NCBI RefSeq assembly: GCF_027213785.1 | Contig: NZ_JAPWGO010000021.1 | Coordinates: 1-64,000 of the forward strand | Source: Limimaricola sp. G21655-S1 | GTDB lineage: Bacteria > Pseudomonadota > Alphaproteobacteria > Rhodobacterales > Rhodobacteraceae | Direction: 5' to 3' | Length of the DNA: 64,000 bases | In this document: piece after piece, positions 54,331 through 63,038 of the stretch | Position numbering within the stretch: the first letter of the stretch is position 1 | How the letters are laid out: the number at the start of each line of letters is the position of its first letter | Made by a program: the position numbers and the translations under genes | The notes under the pieces: model-generated | Databases searched by the model: none | Seen by the model: only the letters and a program-made list of their open reading frames with translations | Told to the model about the DNA's origin: nothing

Positions 54331-55125
54331 TCAGGCTCGCCCCTCTTTGCCCGCGAGTTCGCGGATTGCCGCCATCACCTCGGCCACCTGTGCCGCGTCT
54401 CGCGCCGCCGGATGGGGCTCGGCGAAGTCTCCGCTGTCATTGTCGAAATAGCGGCCCGACGCCTCCGCGAACGTCTCCGACAGCGCCGCACGGCGCAGGA
54501 TGTCGGCCCCGATCGACAGGTCGTTGCCCGCGACACCGAAGCCTTCCTTGACCATCTTCGAGGCCAGCAGCGACCCGGGATTGACGGCGATGAAAGCGGG
54601 CCCGTCGGGGTGGTCCTTCGCCATCTCCCGCGTCCAGATCGTGATCGCCAGCTTGCTCTGCGCGTAGGCCCCCATGTGGTCGAGGCCCCGTTCGCCGCGC
54701 AGCGCCGCGACCTCCACAGGTGCCTGCGCCGCCGAGGACAGGTTCACCACGCGACCCGATGTCGGGATGATCGGCAGCAGTCGCCGCGTCAGCAGATAGG
54801 GCGCGATGGTGTTGACCACGAAGCGGGTGTCGAGGCCCTCCGGCGTACGCGCCTGCGCGGTCTTGAAGACGCCCGCATTGTTGATCAGCACGTCGAGGCG
54901 GTGGTGGCGCGCGAGGATTTCCTCGGCGAAACCCTCGACCTCGTCCAGCCGCGACAGGTCCGCCCGGTAGGTTTCGGGCGTGCCCCCCACCTCCTTGGCC
55001 GCAATCTCGAGCTTCTCGGCGCTGCGCCCGTGGAGCAGGACGGTGTGACCCTCGCCGGCAAGCGTCTTGGCGGTCAAAAGGCCGATGCCGTCCGTCGCGC
55101 CGGTGATCAGGATGGTCTTGGACAT
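54331..55125 (-). CDS. Short-chain dehydrogenase/reductase
   Basis: The 264-residue SDR has TGATDGIG (about 8-15), NNAGVFKT near 85-92 and [11 protein letters not shown] with the catalytic serine near 134. The pair is in [11 protein letters not shown] near 159. I start it at ATG 55125, after GAGGAG; a TTG at 55140 is less likely. It shares its C-terminal style ([23 protein letters not shown]) with retinol-dehydrogenase-like SDRs. It is downstream of the DoxX-like gene on the same strand. Substrate is unknown. Confidence 0.9.
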   Translation of the reverse strand: MSKTILITGATDGIGLLTAKTLAGEGHTVLLHGRSAEKLEIAAKEVGGTPETYRADLSRLDEVEGFAEEILARHHRLDVLINNAGVFKTAQARTPEGLDTRFVVNTIAPYLLTRRLLPIIPTSGRVVNLSSAAQAPVEVAALRGERGLDHMGAYAQSKLAITIWTREMAKDHPDGPAFIAVNPGSLLASKMVKEGFGVAGNDLSIGADILRRAALSETFAEASGRYFDNDSGDFAEPHPAARDAAQVAEVMAAIRELAGKEGRA

Positions 55126-55162
55126 CGCATGTCTCCTCAAGCTAGGTGGGGGTCGCGCCCGC

Positions 55163-55531
55163 TCAGGTCCGATCAGGGGCGGCTAGCACCGCGCCGTGGC
55201 CCGGCCAAAGCAGGATCGCAGGGAGCGTGGCTGTTACCATCGCCGGAACGCCTTTCTTCCAAGTGTCCCAAGCAAGGTGGCAGACGATCGCGCCGAGCGA
55301 AGTGCCCAGCAGCGCCAGCCCACCAAGCGGCCCGAGCCAGCTCGACCGGTCCCAGATGGCGACCGCGCCGAACAGCTCCACGAGACCGACAAGGGCCATG
55401 ATCCGGCGATTGAGCCCGTATTTCACGAACATCGCGAGCTGGGTCTCGAAGATGAACTGCTGCCAGCCGAACAGCTTGATCGAGCTCGCGAACAGGAAGA
55501 AGGCCGACAGCAAGGCGATGATGACGATCAT
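55163..55531 (-). CDS. DoxX-like four-span membrane protein
   Basis: The 122-residue protein has four predicted transmembrane helices. The DoxX_2 pattern is present: [23 protein letters not shown] near 1-23, [16 protein letters not shown] near 46-61 and a polar turn with [15 protein letters not shown]. Members associate with redox or thiol-stress systems. I start it at ATG 55531. It is divergent from a LysR gene (130-bp gap) and upstream of the SDR and MDR genes on the same strand; the three may form one operon. Confidence 0.8.
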   Translation of the reverse strand: MIVIIALLSAFFLFASSIKLFGWQQFIFETQLAMFVKYGLNRRIMALVGLVELFGAVAIWDRSSWLGPLGGLALLGTSLGAIVCHLAWDTWKKGVPAMVTATLPAILLWPGHGAVLAAPDRT

Positions 55532-55661
55532 GAAGCGGAGTTCCGGGAATTGAGCCGATGGGCTTCGAATGCAGTCGGGGCACGGCCAAGATATAGCTTG
55601 CGAACGCCCGATGAAGCTGCGCCATTCGGAAATGATTTTTCTGTTTGGGTATATAATCCCG

Positions 55662-56567
55662 ATGGACACCGACAATCTCCGCCTCTTCGTGATGGCGGCC
55701 GAGCGGCTCAACATCTCTGCCGCGGGGCGCGAACTGGGTCTCGCGCCCGCCGTCGCGAGCGCACGCCTTGCCAAGCTGGAGCAGGAGCTCGGCGCGGAGC
55801 TTCTGCGCCGCACCACCCGCAAGGTGTCACTGTCGCTGGAGGGGTCGGATTTCCTGCCCTATGCCCGCGAGATCCTCGCCCAAGCGGATGCGGCCCGTGC
55901 GGCCCTCGGAGGCAGCGACGCCGGTCCGAAGGGCACGCTGCGCTTCGCCGCGCCGAGCAGCTTCGCGCAGCTGCACATCATGCCGCTGCTGCCGGAGTTC
56001 CACGAACTCTACCCCGACCTCACGCTCGACCTGCGCCTGTCCGACACGCGTTTCGACGCGATCGAGGGCAGCTTCGACCTCGCGCTGCGCAGCGGCCCTC
56101 TGGCCGACAGCAGCCTGAAGGGGCGCAAGCTCGCCGACGACACCCGCGTCCTTTGTGCCTCGCCGGGCTATCTCGAGAGACACGGCAGCCCGGCCAGGCC
56201 AGCCGATCTGGCAGGCCACCAGCTCATCGCCTGGAGCAATCTCGAGCCACGGGAGCTGGTGAACGCCGCCGGAGAAACGGCCTTGCTGGACCCGGCCCGC
56301 ATGATCTGCCGAACCATCATGGATGACGGCGATGCGCAGCGCGAGGCGACCCTCGCCGGGGCCGGGCTGTCGATGAACTCGCTTTGGAACGTCGCCCATG
56401 AGATCGCAACGGGCCGGTTGGTCCGGGTTCTTGCAGGATGGAAGATGAACGATCGCTCGGTGCTCTGGCTGGTCTATCCGCGCACCAACGTGCTGACCCC
56501 GAAGACGCGGATCTTCATGGACTTCCTGATCGAGCGGCTGGCCGGTCACGCGGGCTGGAGCGAGTGA
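55662..56567 (+). CDS. LysR-family transcriptional regulator
   Basis: The 301-residue regulator starts MDTDNLRLFVMAAERLNISAAGRELGLAPAVA..., with the helix-turn-helix at about 1-60. Its effector domain begins GTLRFAAPSSFAQLHI, a style typical of the DhcR/CrgA-like class that regulates adjacent oxidoreductases. A TATAAT at 55652-55657 lies only 5 bp before the start, so the mRNA could be leaderless if that is the -10 box. It probably controls the divergent DoxX-SDR-MDR genes. Confidence 0.9.
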   Translation: MDTDNLRLFVMAAERLNISAAGRELGLAPAVASARLAKLEQELGAELLRRTTRKVSLSLEGSDFLPYAREILAQADAARAALGGSDAGPKGTLRFAAPSSFAQLHIMPLLPEFHELYPDLTLDLRLSDTRFDAIEGSFDLALRSGPLADSSLKGRKLADDTRVLCASPGYLERHGSPARPADLAGHQLIAWSNLEPRELVNAAGETALLDPARMICRTIMDDGDAQREATLAGAGLSMNSLWNVAHEIATGRLVRVLAGWKMNDRSVLWLVYPRTNVLTPKTRIFMDFLIERLAGHAGWSE

Positions 56568-56693
56568 GCGGCCACCACAATTTCCGTCCGGAGGCAGCGC
56601 GACATGGGTAGGAAACTTCGGCAGAACAGTTTCAGGGTGCAGTACTCGTCCCGTACCGAAGCTGCCATGCTCTCCAGGCACCCCGTGGCCCAC

Positions 56694-58730
56694 TCATAGC
56701 GACAGGCACATCCTGAGGCCGTCATAGATCGCGGCATGGATGTTGCGCGAGGCGACCGCGTCGCCGATCCGCAGCAGCACGAAACCTTCGCGGGCGCATG
56801 AATAGGGATCACGCCCCGCCAGAAGCGCCGCGTGGTCGAGCGCGCCCCCATTGCCCGAATGCGGCCGCAGCGCAAAGTAGAGTTCGTCGAGCGGCGCGGT
56901 GCCGTGCTCGACCACGACGCGGTCGACCCGCCGCTCCTCCGACCAGCCCGGTGCGTGACGCGACCCCAGCCGCGCCACCAGCGCGTTGCCGTCGCGCCGG
57001 ACGCCGGTCAGCATCGTGTGCAGGGTGATCCGGGTGTCGGTGCATTGGAAGGCGCGCGCGTAAGGCACGTGGTTCATCCCGCCCATGTCGACGCCGAACA
57101 TCCGCTCGGGGGTGACGATCTCGACCTCGGCACCGCCTTCGGCCAGCAGTTTGGCGGCCGAAAGCGCCTGATGGCCACCATGGTCGTCATAGACGAGCAC
57201 CTTGCCCTCGGGGCGCAACTCGCCCGAGAGCACGTCCCACGAGTTGTGGCACAGATCGGCGCCGCCCCCCGGCATCGGCGGGGTCTGCGGCAGCCCGCCC
57301 GTTGCGATCACCACGATATCGGGGTCGCGGGCAAGAACGTCTTCGGCCTCGGCATAGAGGTCGCACTCGATCCGCGTGCCAAGCCGCTCCAGCTCGGCCA
57401 CGCGCCAGTCGACGATGCCGATCAGGTCGCGCCGGAGCGGGTTGCGCGTGGCGAGCAGCACCTGCCCGCCGGGGCGCGGCGCAGCCTCCAGCACCGTGAC
57501 CGCGTGGCCGCGCTCGGCCAGAACCCGCGCCGCCTCCAGCCCGGCGGGACCGGCACCCACAACTACGGCGCGGCGTCGCGATGGCGCCTTCGGGATCACA
57601 TGCGGCATCCGCGCCTCGCGCCCCGTGGCGGCGTTGTGGATGCACAGCGCCTCGCCCGCCTCGTAGATCCGGTCGAGGCAGTAGGTCGCGCCGGTGCAGG
57701 GCCGGATGCGCGCCTCCTCGCCGCGCATGATCTTGGCCACGATATGCGGATCGGCCATGTGGGCGCGGGTCATGCCGACCATGTCGAGCTTGCCCTCGGC
57801 GATGGCGTGGCGCGCGGTGGCCACGTCCGAGATCGCGGCGGCGTGGAACACCGGAAAGCGCGTCGCCGCCCGCACCTCGCCCGCGAAGTCGAGATGCGGG
57901 GCCGAGCGCATGCCCGCGATCGGGATCACCTCGTTGAGCGCGGCGTCGTGGTCGATATGCCCGCGAATGAGGTTGAGGAAGTCGATCTTCCCCGAACCCG
58001 CGAGGCGGCGGGCGATCTCGATGCCCTCCTCGCGGCTCAGGCCGCCATTCAGGTTCTCGTCCGCCACCATGCGGATGCCGGTGATGAAATCCGGGCCGAC
58101 CGCCTCTCGGATCGCGTCGATCACCGCCCAAGTGAAGCGCAGCCGGCTGTCGAGGCTGCCGCCCCACGCGTCCTCGCGCAGGTTCCAGGCGGGCGACCAG
58201 AAGGCATCCATCAGGTGGCCGTAGCTCTCGATCTCGATCCCGTCGAGACCGGCCGCTTTCATCCGCTCGGCCGCCGCCGCCCAGTCGCGCACGACGCGGT
58301 CGATGTCCCAATCCTCCATCGCCTTGGGATGGCTGCGATGCGCCGGCTCTCGCAAGGCCGAGGGCGCAATCACCGGCAGCCAGTCGCCGCCCGCATAGCC
58401 GGTTCGCCGGCCGATATGGGTCAGCTGGATCATCACCGCGCAGCCATGTTCGTGGCAGGCCTCGACCATCTCCGAAAGCGGCTGGACGATCTCGTCCTTG
58501 TAGGCGGTGAGGTTGCCGAAGGCGGGCGGGCTGTCGGGCGAGACCACCGCAGAGCCAGCGGTCATGGTCAGCGCGATGCCGCCCTTCGCCTTCTCGGCAT
58601 GGTAGAGCCGGTAGCGTTCGCCCGGCAGGCCGTTCTCGGAATAGGCCGGCTCATGCGCGGTCGACATGACCCGGTTCTTCAGCGTCAGGTGCCTGAGCCG
58701 GAACGGTTGCAGAAGGGGGTCATCGCGCAT
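56694..58730 (-). CDS. FMN/FAD-containing oxidoreductase of the DgcA/trimethylamine-dehydrogenase class
   Basis: This 678-residue enzyme has an N-terminal old-yellow-enzyme barrel (about 1-340; FRLRHLTLKNRVMSTAH start, IQLTHIGRR near 101), an iron-sulfur linker (about 345-365) and a C-terminal FAD/NAD domain with VVVGAGPAGLEAARVLAERG near 389. Relatives oxidatively demethylate dimethylglycine, stachydrine or trimethylamine. In the linker the pattern is C345-x2-A348-x2-C351-x11-C363, so one of the four cysteines of the TMADH cluster is replaced. I start it at ATG 58730, after CGGAG; ATG 58757 is possible. It follows the MttB-family gene by 45 nt on the same strand, suggesting joint catabolism of a methylated amine. 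Confidence 0.88.
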   Translation of the reverse strand: MRDDPLLQPFRLRHLTLKNRVMSTAHEPAYSENGLPGERYRLYHAEKAKGGIALTMTAGSAVVSPDSPPAFGNLTAYKDEIVQPLSEMVEACHEHGCAVMIQLTHIGRRTGYAGGDWLPVIAPSALREPAHRSHPKAMEDWDIDRVVRDWAAAAERMKAAGLDGIEIESYGHLMDAFWSPAWNLREDAWGGSLDSRLRFTWAVIDAIREAVGPDFITGIRMVADENLNGGLSREEGIEIARRLAGSGKIDFLNLIRGHIDHDAALNEVIPIAGMRSAPHLDFAGEVRAATRFPVFHAAAISDVATARHAIAEGKLDMVGMTRAHMADPHIVAKIMRGEEARIRPCTGATYCLDRIYEAGEALCIHNAATGREARMPHVIPKAPSRRRAVVVGAGPAGLEAARVLAERGHAVTVLEAAPRPGGQVLLATRNPLRRDLIGIVDWRVAELERLGTRIECDLYAEAEDVLARDPDIVVIATGGLPQTPPMPGGGADLCHNSWDVLSGELRPEGKVLVYDDHGGHQALSAAKLLAEGGAEVEIVTPERMFGVDMGGMNHVPYARAFQCTDTRITLHTMLTGVRRDGNALVARLGSRHAPGWSEERRVDRVVVEHGTAPLDELYFALRPHSGNGGALDHAALLAGRDPYSCAREGFVLLRIGDAVASRNIHAAIYDGLRMCLSL

Positions 58731-58775
58731 CTGGTCACTCCGGTCGGGCAGCCGCATTGAACCGGCTCGCGGCGC

Positions 58776-60335
58776 TCAATGCCAGCATTCAGGCAGCTCC
58801 GCCTTGCGGCGGGCCACGTGATCCGAGATCGCTCCTGCGGTCCCGGGATCGATCGGCGGCGCCTCGTGCTCCGCCAGCAGCCGCTTCCAGCGCGCATTGG
58901 CGCGCGTCGCCGCGTCCTGCCCGCCATCCTCGTCCCAGCTCTCCCAGTTGCGGTTGTCGGCCAGTTCCGAGTCCCAGAAGGCGGTCTCGTAATGCCGCAT
59001 GGTATGGGCGCAGCCGAAGAAATGGCTGCCCGGCCCGACCTCGCGGAAGGCATCCAATGCCAAGGCCTCGTCGGAGGTGTCGATGCCGCCCAGATAGCTG
59101 TGCAGCGCACCGAGAAAGTCGCAGTCGAGCACGAATTTCTCGTAGCTCATCGACAGCAATCCATCGAGGAACCCCGCCGTGTGCAGCACGAAATTGGCGC
59201 CGCAATTCACCGCCGCCATCATCGAGACGGTGCTTTCCTGCATCGCCTGCGCGTCGGGCAGCTTGGAGGTGGTGAAGCTGCCCGAGCAGCGCAGCGGCAG
59301 CCCGGCGCGGCGGGCGAGTTGGCCGACGACCAGCGAGCCGAGGGCGGGTTCGGGCGTACCGAAGGTAGGCGACCCGCTGCGCAGCGCCATCGAGGAAAGA
59401 AAGTTGCCATAGATCACCGGCGCACCGGGCCGCACCAGCTGCGCCAGCGCGCAGCCCGCCAGCGTCTCGGCATGGGCCTGCGCGATGGCCCCGGCATTGG
59501 TGACCGGGCCCATCGCGCCGCCCAGGATGAAGGGGACGCAGACCACCCCCTGCCCCGCGGCGGCATAGGCGCGCAGCGCCCCAGTCATCGTGCCGTCCCA
59601 CACGAGCGGCGAATTCACGTTGACGTTGCCCATGATCACGCAGTGATCGTCGAGAAAGCCGGGCGCGAAAACGAGCCGCGCCAGTTCGATCGAATCCTCG
59701 GCCCTCTCCTCAGAGGTGACGGCGCCGAGAAACGGCCGATCCGAAAGCGTCAGATGCGCCGCGACCATGTCGAGATGACGGTGGCTGACCGGAATGTCGG
59801 TCGGCTCGCAAACCACGCCGCCGGAGTGGTGCATCCACGGACAGGACTGGGCGAGGCGCACGAAGTCGCGGAAATCGGCGATGGTGCCGTAGCGCCGCCC
59901 CCGGTCGAGATCCATCACGAAGGGCGAGCCGTAGGCCGGGGCGAAGACCACGCCATCGCCGCCGATCTCCACGTCATTGGCCGGATTGCGGGCATGCTGG
60001 GTGAAGCGCGAGGGCGCGGTAGCAAGCACTTCCGCCAGCATCCCCTTCGGGAAGCGCACGCGCAGACCGTCGATCTCTGCCCCGGCCCGGCGCCAGAGCC
60101 GCAGTGCCTCTTCGTCGCCGCGAAACTCGATACCGATCTCGGCGAGGATGCGGTCAGAGGTGGCCTCGATCCGGATGAGCCCCTCCTCGTCCAGCACCGC
60201 GTGCACGGGGGTCTTGCGCCGGATGAAGGGCGGCCCGGCCACCGCCGCGCCCAGCCTCATCTCGCGCCGCGCGGCGCGCCCGCCGCTGCGACGGTGCCTC
60301 GGGCGCTCGGAATCGGCTTCGACGGAATGAGTCAT
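58776..60335 (-). CDS. MttB-family (non-pyrrolysine) methylamine/betaine methyltransferase
   Basis: The 519-residue TIM-barrel protein belongs to the trimethylamine:corrinoid methyltransferase family. Marks are PAYGSPFVMDLDRGRRYGTIADFRDF (about 133-158), GNVNVNSPLVWDGTM near 236, GAMGPVTNAGAIAQAHAETLAG near 272 and GSGxx-type ends before PECWH. The frame is uninterrupted by an in-frame UAG, so it is of the MtgB kind (glycine-betaine or similar quaternary amine) and not pyrrolysine MttB. I start it at ATG 60335, after GGGAGG. The corrinoid protein (MttC-like) and reductive activator are not in the window. The adjacent flavoprotein suggests demethylation of a quaternary amine. Confidence 0.9.
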   Translation of the reverse strand: MTHSVEADSERPRHRRSGGRAARREMRLGAAVAGPPFIRRKTPVHAVLDEEGLIRIEATSDRILAEIGIEFRGDEEALRLWRRAGAEIDGLRVRFPKGMLAEVLATAPSRFTQHARNPANDVEIGGDGVVFAPAYGSPFVMDLDRGRRYGTIADFRDFVRLAQSCPWMHHSGGVVCEPTDIPVSHRHLDMVAAHLTLSDRPFLGAVTSEERAEDSIELARLVFAPGFLDDHCVIMGNVNVNSPLVWDGTMTGALRAYAAAGQGVVCVPFILGGAMGPVTNAGAIAQAHAETLAGCALAQLVRPGAPVIYGNFLSSMALRSGSPTFGTPEPALGSLVVGQLARRAGLPLRCSGSFTTSKLPDAQAMQESTVSMMAAVNCGANFVLHTAGFLDGLLSMSYEKFVLDCDFLGALHSYLGGIDTSDEALALDAFREVGPGSHFFGCAHTMRHYETAFWDSELADNRNWESWDEDGGQDAATRANARWKRLLAEHEAPPIDPGTAGAISDHVARRKAELPECWH

Positions 60336-60393
60336 CCATACCTCCCTCGCTGCCCCTCCAGCCCATCGCATCGGTAGCCGACCTGTCCGGCGA

Positions 60394-60410
60394 GAAACCG
60401 ACATGGTTTC
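60394..60410. promoter_or_regulatory. Inverted repeat upstream of the MttB-family gene
   Basis: GAAACC (60394-60399) and GGTTTC (60405-60410) form a 6-bp inverted repeat with a 5-bp gap about 60 bp before the start codon. It could be a repressor site. The rest of 60336-60634 shows no gene. Confidence 0.3.
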
Positions 60411-60634
60411 GTCGTTTCCGGATTATCGCACGGGAAAATGTCGGCCGGCGTGCCGAGCATGCCTGCGAAGACCGGGGGGCGCCTCCGAGCGCCCTGTCGA
60501 TGTGTTCAGGCCCGCACGAGATCGGACGGGCGCCGCGCCGCGATCCGGGCGAGCGGATGCGGATCGGGATGAAGGACCCGAGGCGGGGGTTGCCCCCTAC
60601 GCCGTCGAGGCCGAAGACGCCTCCGGGGGCCTTG

Positions 60635-60670
60635 CCGCGCCATGTCGCCCCGTCTTTCGACATGGCGCGG
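60635..60670 (-). terminator. Long-stem hairpin behind the MDR gene
   Basis: CCGCGCCATGTCG (60635-60647) and CGACATGGCGCGG (60658-60670) form a perfect 13-bp stem with a 10-nt loop, 15 nt after the MDR stop on the minus strand. There is no T-run. It lies in the gap before the MttB-family gene and probably insulates the two transcription units. Confidence 0.6.
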
Positions 60671-60685
60671 CCCCGCGGATCGCGA

Positions 60686-61756
60686 TCAGCCCGCGATCTC
60701 GATCCCGATCTTGCCCATATGCGCCTTTTCGAGGAACGCCTCCTGCGCCGCGCGCAGCTGGTGCAGCTTGTAGGTCGCTGCCAGAACGGGCCGGATCTCG
60801 CCCCGCTCGATATAGCCCACGAGATCGGTGAAGACGCTTGGCTCCTGCCGGGTGCTGCCGATCAGCGTCAGGTCCTTGAGGTAGAGCGTGCGCAGGTCGA
60901 GTTCGACGATCGGCCCGGCGATGGCGCCCGAGGTCACGTAGCGGCCACGCACCGCCAGCGCATCGAGGAGCTTGGGCCAGCGCGGGCCGCCGACGAGGTC
61001 CAGCACGACGTCGAAGCCACCCTCGGGCAGCGCCTCGTCGCGGTGCAGGATGGCGTCGGCGCCAAGCGCGCGCAGCTCGTCCGCCTTGGCCGGGCTGGTC
61101 ACCGCCGTGACATGCGCGCCGCGCCGCCGGGCGAGTTGCACAGCCGCCGAGCCCACCCCGCCCGAGGCACCGGTGATCAGCATCCGCTCGGCGCCAAGGC
61201 GTGCGCGCTGGATCATGCCCTCGGCGGTCGAGAAGGCGCAGGGGAAGGAGGCGAGTTCCACATCCGAAAGCGGGCTGTCGATCCGCAGCGCGTTCCCGGC
61301 GCCGATGGTCGCGTATTCGGCGAAGCCGCCGTCGCGCTCCGAGCCGAAGGTGACGAGCGCATCCTCGTCGCCGCCCTCGGGCCGATACATCGGGCGCACC
61401 AGCACCCGCTCGCCGATGCGGGCCGTGTCCACCCCATTCCCGACGGCGACGATCTCGCCGCAGCAATCGGCGCCCTGGATACGCGGAAAGCTGAGCGCGC
61501 CGGACCAGCCGCCATCGGTATCCGAGGCACCGTCATATCCAGTGGTGGCGGCGGAGTTCGTGTCGCCGCGCACGGCCTTGGAATACCAGCCGGTACGGGT
61601 GTTCACGTCGGTGTTGTTCACCGCCGAGGCGCCGACGCGGATCAACACCTCGCCCGCCCGCACGCGGGGAACCGGTACGTCCTCGCGCCACTGAAGCCGA
61701 TCGAGACCGCCATGGCCGGTCAGAACCATGGCCTTCATCTTGTCAGGAAGGGTCAT
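60686..61756 (-). CDS. MDR-family zinc-type alcohol dehydrogenase-like oxidoreductase
   Basis: The 356-residue reductase has a GroES-like N-terminal domain (VRAGEVLIRVGASAVNNTDVNTRTGWYS, about 31-58) and an unusual insert (about 60-85, VRGDTNSAATTGYDGASDTDGG). RIQGADCCGEIVAVG follows, then the NADP motif MLITGASGGVGSAAVQLARRRGA near 195-217. It lacks the structural zinc cluster. The insert is the mark of a subfamily of alcohol dehydrogenase-like oxidoreductases of unknown substrate. It is divergent from the second TetR gene, with paired palindromes in between, and is presumably repressed by it. Confidence 0.9.
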   Translation of the reverse strand: MTLPDKMKAMVLTGHGGLDRLQWREDVPVPRVRAGEVLIRVGASAVNNTDVNTRTGWYSKAVRGDTNSAATTGYDGASDTDGGWSGALSFPRIQGADCCGEIVAVGNGVDTARIGERVLVRPMYRPEGGDEDALVTFGSERDGGFAEYATIGAGNALRIDSPLSDVELASFPCAFSTAEGMIQRARLGAERMLITGASGGVGSAAVQLARRRGAHVTAVTSPAKADELRALGADAILHRDEALPEGGFDVVLDLVGGPRWPKLLDALAVRGRYVTSGAIAGPIVELDLRTLYLKDLTLIGSTRQEPSVFTDLVGYIERGEIRPVLAATYKLHQLRAAQEAFLEKAHMGKIGIEIAG

Positions 61757-61772
61757 CGGGTTGCTCCGTCGT

Positions 61773-61816
61773 GTAGAATGATTACTCTACTTGCTCAGGT
61801 AGAGGGATCCCTCTAC
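61773..61816. promoter_or_regulatory. Paired palindromic operators between the MDR and TetR genes
   Basis: GTAGAATGATTACTCTAC (61773-61790, imperfect) and GTAGAGGGATCCCTCTAC (61799-61816, perfect) share the ends GTAGA...CTAC with centres 26 bp apart. They lie in the 70-bp gap between the divergent starts (61756 and 61827), as expected for autorepression by the adjacent TetR protein. Confidence 0.85.
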
Positions 61817-61826
61817 ATCGTCAAGC

Positions 61827-62354
61827 ATGACCGATACGATGACCAGGATCGCCGCTGGGCTGGAGCAGGCCTTTGCCGCCCGGGGCTTTGCCGAGCCCAG
61901 CGTCGAGGACCTGCGCGACGCGGCGGGCGTCAGCCTGCGTACGCTCTACAAATACACGCCGTCGCGCGCGGACATGGTGCTGGCGGCGCTGGAGCATCGA
62001 CAGGCGCGCTATCTCGGCCACCTCTTCGACGGGCTGCCAAACGCGCCCAAGGCGGCCCTCGACGCGCTGCTCGACCGGGTCGGGAACTGGATGGCGACCG
62101 AGACCTCGCATGGCTGTCTGTTTCACGGCGCGGTGGCGGCCGAGCCCGGGAGCGAGCGGCTGCGCGAGGTGTTGTCGCGGCACAAGGCCGAGGTGGCGCG
62201 CCGCGCCGCCATGGCCACCGGGCTCGGTGGTCGCGAGATCGAACTCTTGGTGATCATGGAAGGTCTCACGCAGGCTTGGTCGTTGCACCAGGAGGCTGCC
62301 GTGGCGGGCGCGAAGCGGCTGGGGCATGACCTGTTGGGGCATGTGGCGGCGTGA
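61827..62354 (+). CDS. TetR-family repressor controlling the MDR oxidoreductase
   Basis: The 175-residue protein is short for TetR. It has the helix-turn-helix at about 5-48 (IAAGLEQAFAARGFAEPSVEDLRDAAGVSLRTLYKYTPSRADMV) and a compact C-terminal domain with TSHGCLFHGAVAAEPGSERL near 92-111. GCLF plus a following effector region is typical of regulators of electrophile-responsive oxidoreductases; C96 may be a sensing residue. It is divergent from the MDR gene, with two palindromes between. Confidence 0.9.
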   Translation: MTDTMTRIAAGLEQAFAARGFAEPSVEDLRDAAGVSLRTLYKYTPSRADMVLAALEHRQARYLGHLFDGLPNAPKAALDALLDRVGNWMATETSHGCLFHGAVAAEPGSERLREVLSRHKAEVARRAAMATGLGGREIELLVIMEGLTQAWSLHQEAAVAGAKRLGHDLLGHVAA

Positions 62355-62428
62355 CGGCAGGTTCTGCCCGATAACCCGGCCTCGTCGAGGTCGTTGCCGC
62401 CATCCTAAGCCTCGTGTCCTCGCCGACC

Positions 62429-62677
62429 TCACTGGCTCGCCATGCCCGCCAGCATCGCGCCGAGAGCAACGAAGTGGATCAGCATGATCGCCCTGTCGTT
62501 CCACAGCACCCCGACGACCAGCCATCCGAGAACGCCGACGACGAACAGATAGAGATGCCACGGTGTCCAGCCGAAGGCCGTCCCGGCATAGCCGAGGATC
62601 TGGATGACGGAGGCCACCCATTTCACGACGAAGGCGGTCCGGTCACCGCGCGCGATATCGGTCACTTCAGACGCCAC
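62429..62677 (-). CDS. Small membrane protein, DUF6552-like
   Basis: The 82-residue protein starts at GTG and has two or three hydrophobic spans: FVVKWVASVIQILGYAGTAFG near 16-36, YLFVVGVLGWLVVGVLW near 43-59 and IMLIHFVALGAMLAGMA near 64-80. It matches small proteins that accompany dehydrogenases and regulators in Rhodobacterales. Its start overlaps the truncated SDR gene by 11 nt, so the two are co-transcribed. Function is unknown. Confidence 0.7.
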   Translation of the reverse strand: MASEVTDIARGDRTAFVVKWVASVIQILGYAGTAFGWTPWHLYLFVVGVLGWLVVGVLWNDRAIMLIHFVALGAMLAGMASQ

Positions 62678-62921
62678 GGCTCAGCCCCCCGTCGATCCGA
62701 CTCCAGCTCTCCGCCGCCCCTTCGACGAAACGCCCCAGCCCCTCGACCGATCGGTTCGAACCCATGACGCCGATGCCGCCGAGTTCTTTTCCCAGAGCCT
62801 CCGCCTTTCCCAAGGAGGACAGCACACCGACCTTGAAGCCATCGGTCACCAGCCGCCGCGCGGCGCCGGCCTCCATGCAAATGCCGCCAGCCGTGATCGG
62901 TGCCACTTTTCCTGTTGCCAT
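62667..62921 (-). pseudogene. N-terminal fragment of a short-chain dehydrogenase
   Basis: The 84-residue frame has an SDR-like start, MATGKVAPITAGGICMEAGAARRL, with a weak T-x-G-G-(x)4-G nucleotide motif. It continues GFKVGVLSSLGKAEALGKELGG and SVEGLGRFVEGAAESWSRIDGG, but ends before the NAG, S-Y-x3-K and C-terminal parts. It is therefore a truncated SDR of about one third length, unless it has taken a new role. It overlaps the start of the DUF6552-like gene. Confidence 0.6.
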
Positions 62922-63038
62922 TCCTGCGTGCTCCTCGGCTTTCCTGCGGCGCCCTTTGCGCCTATGGCTCGTCAGATAAGGGGCTGGAATGAACGCGACC
63001 AGCCAGGGGAGCTGTCGCGTGGGTGTAGGAGAACTATC

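Noticed and set aside
58776-60335. Pyrrolysine-containing MttB
   Set aside because: The frame is continuous with no in-frame UAG, and no pyl genes are present.
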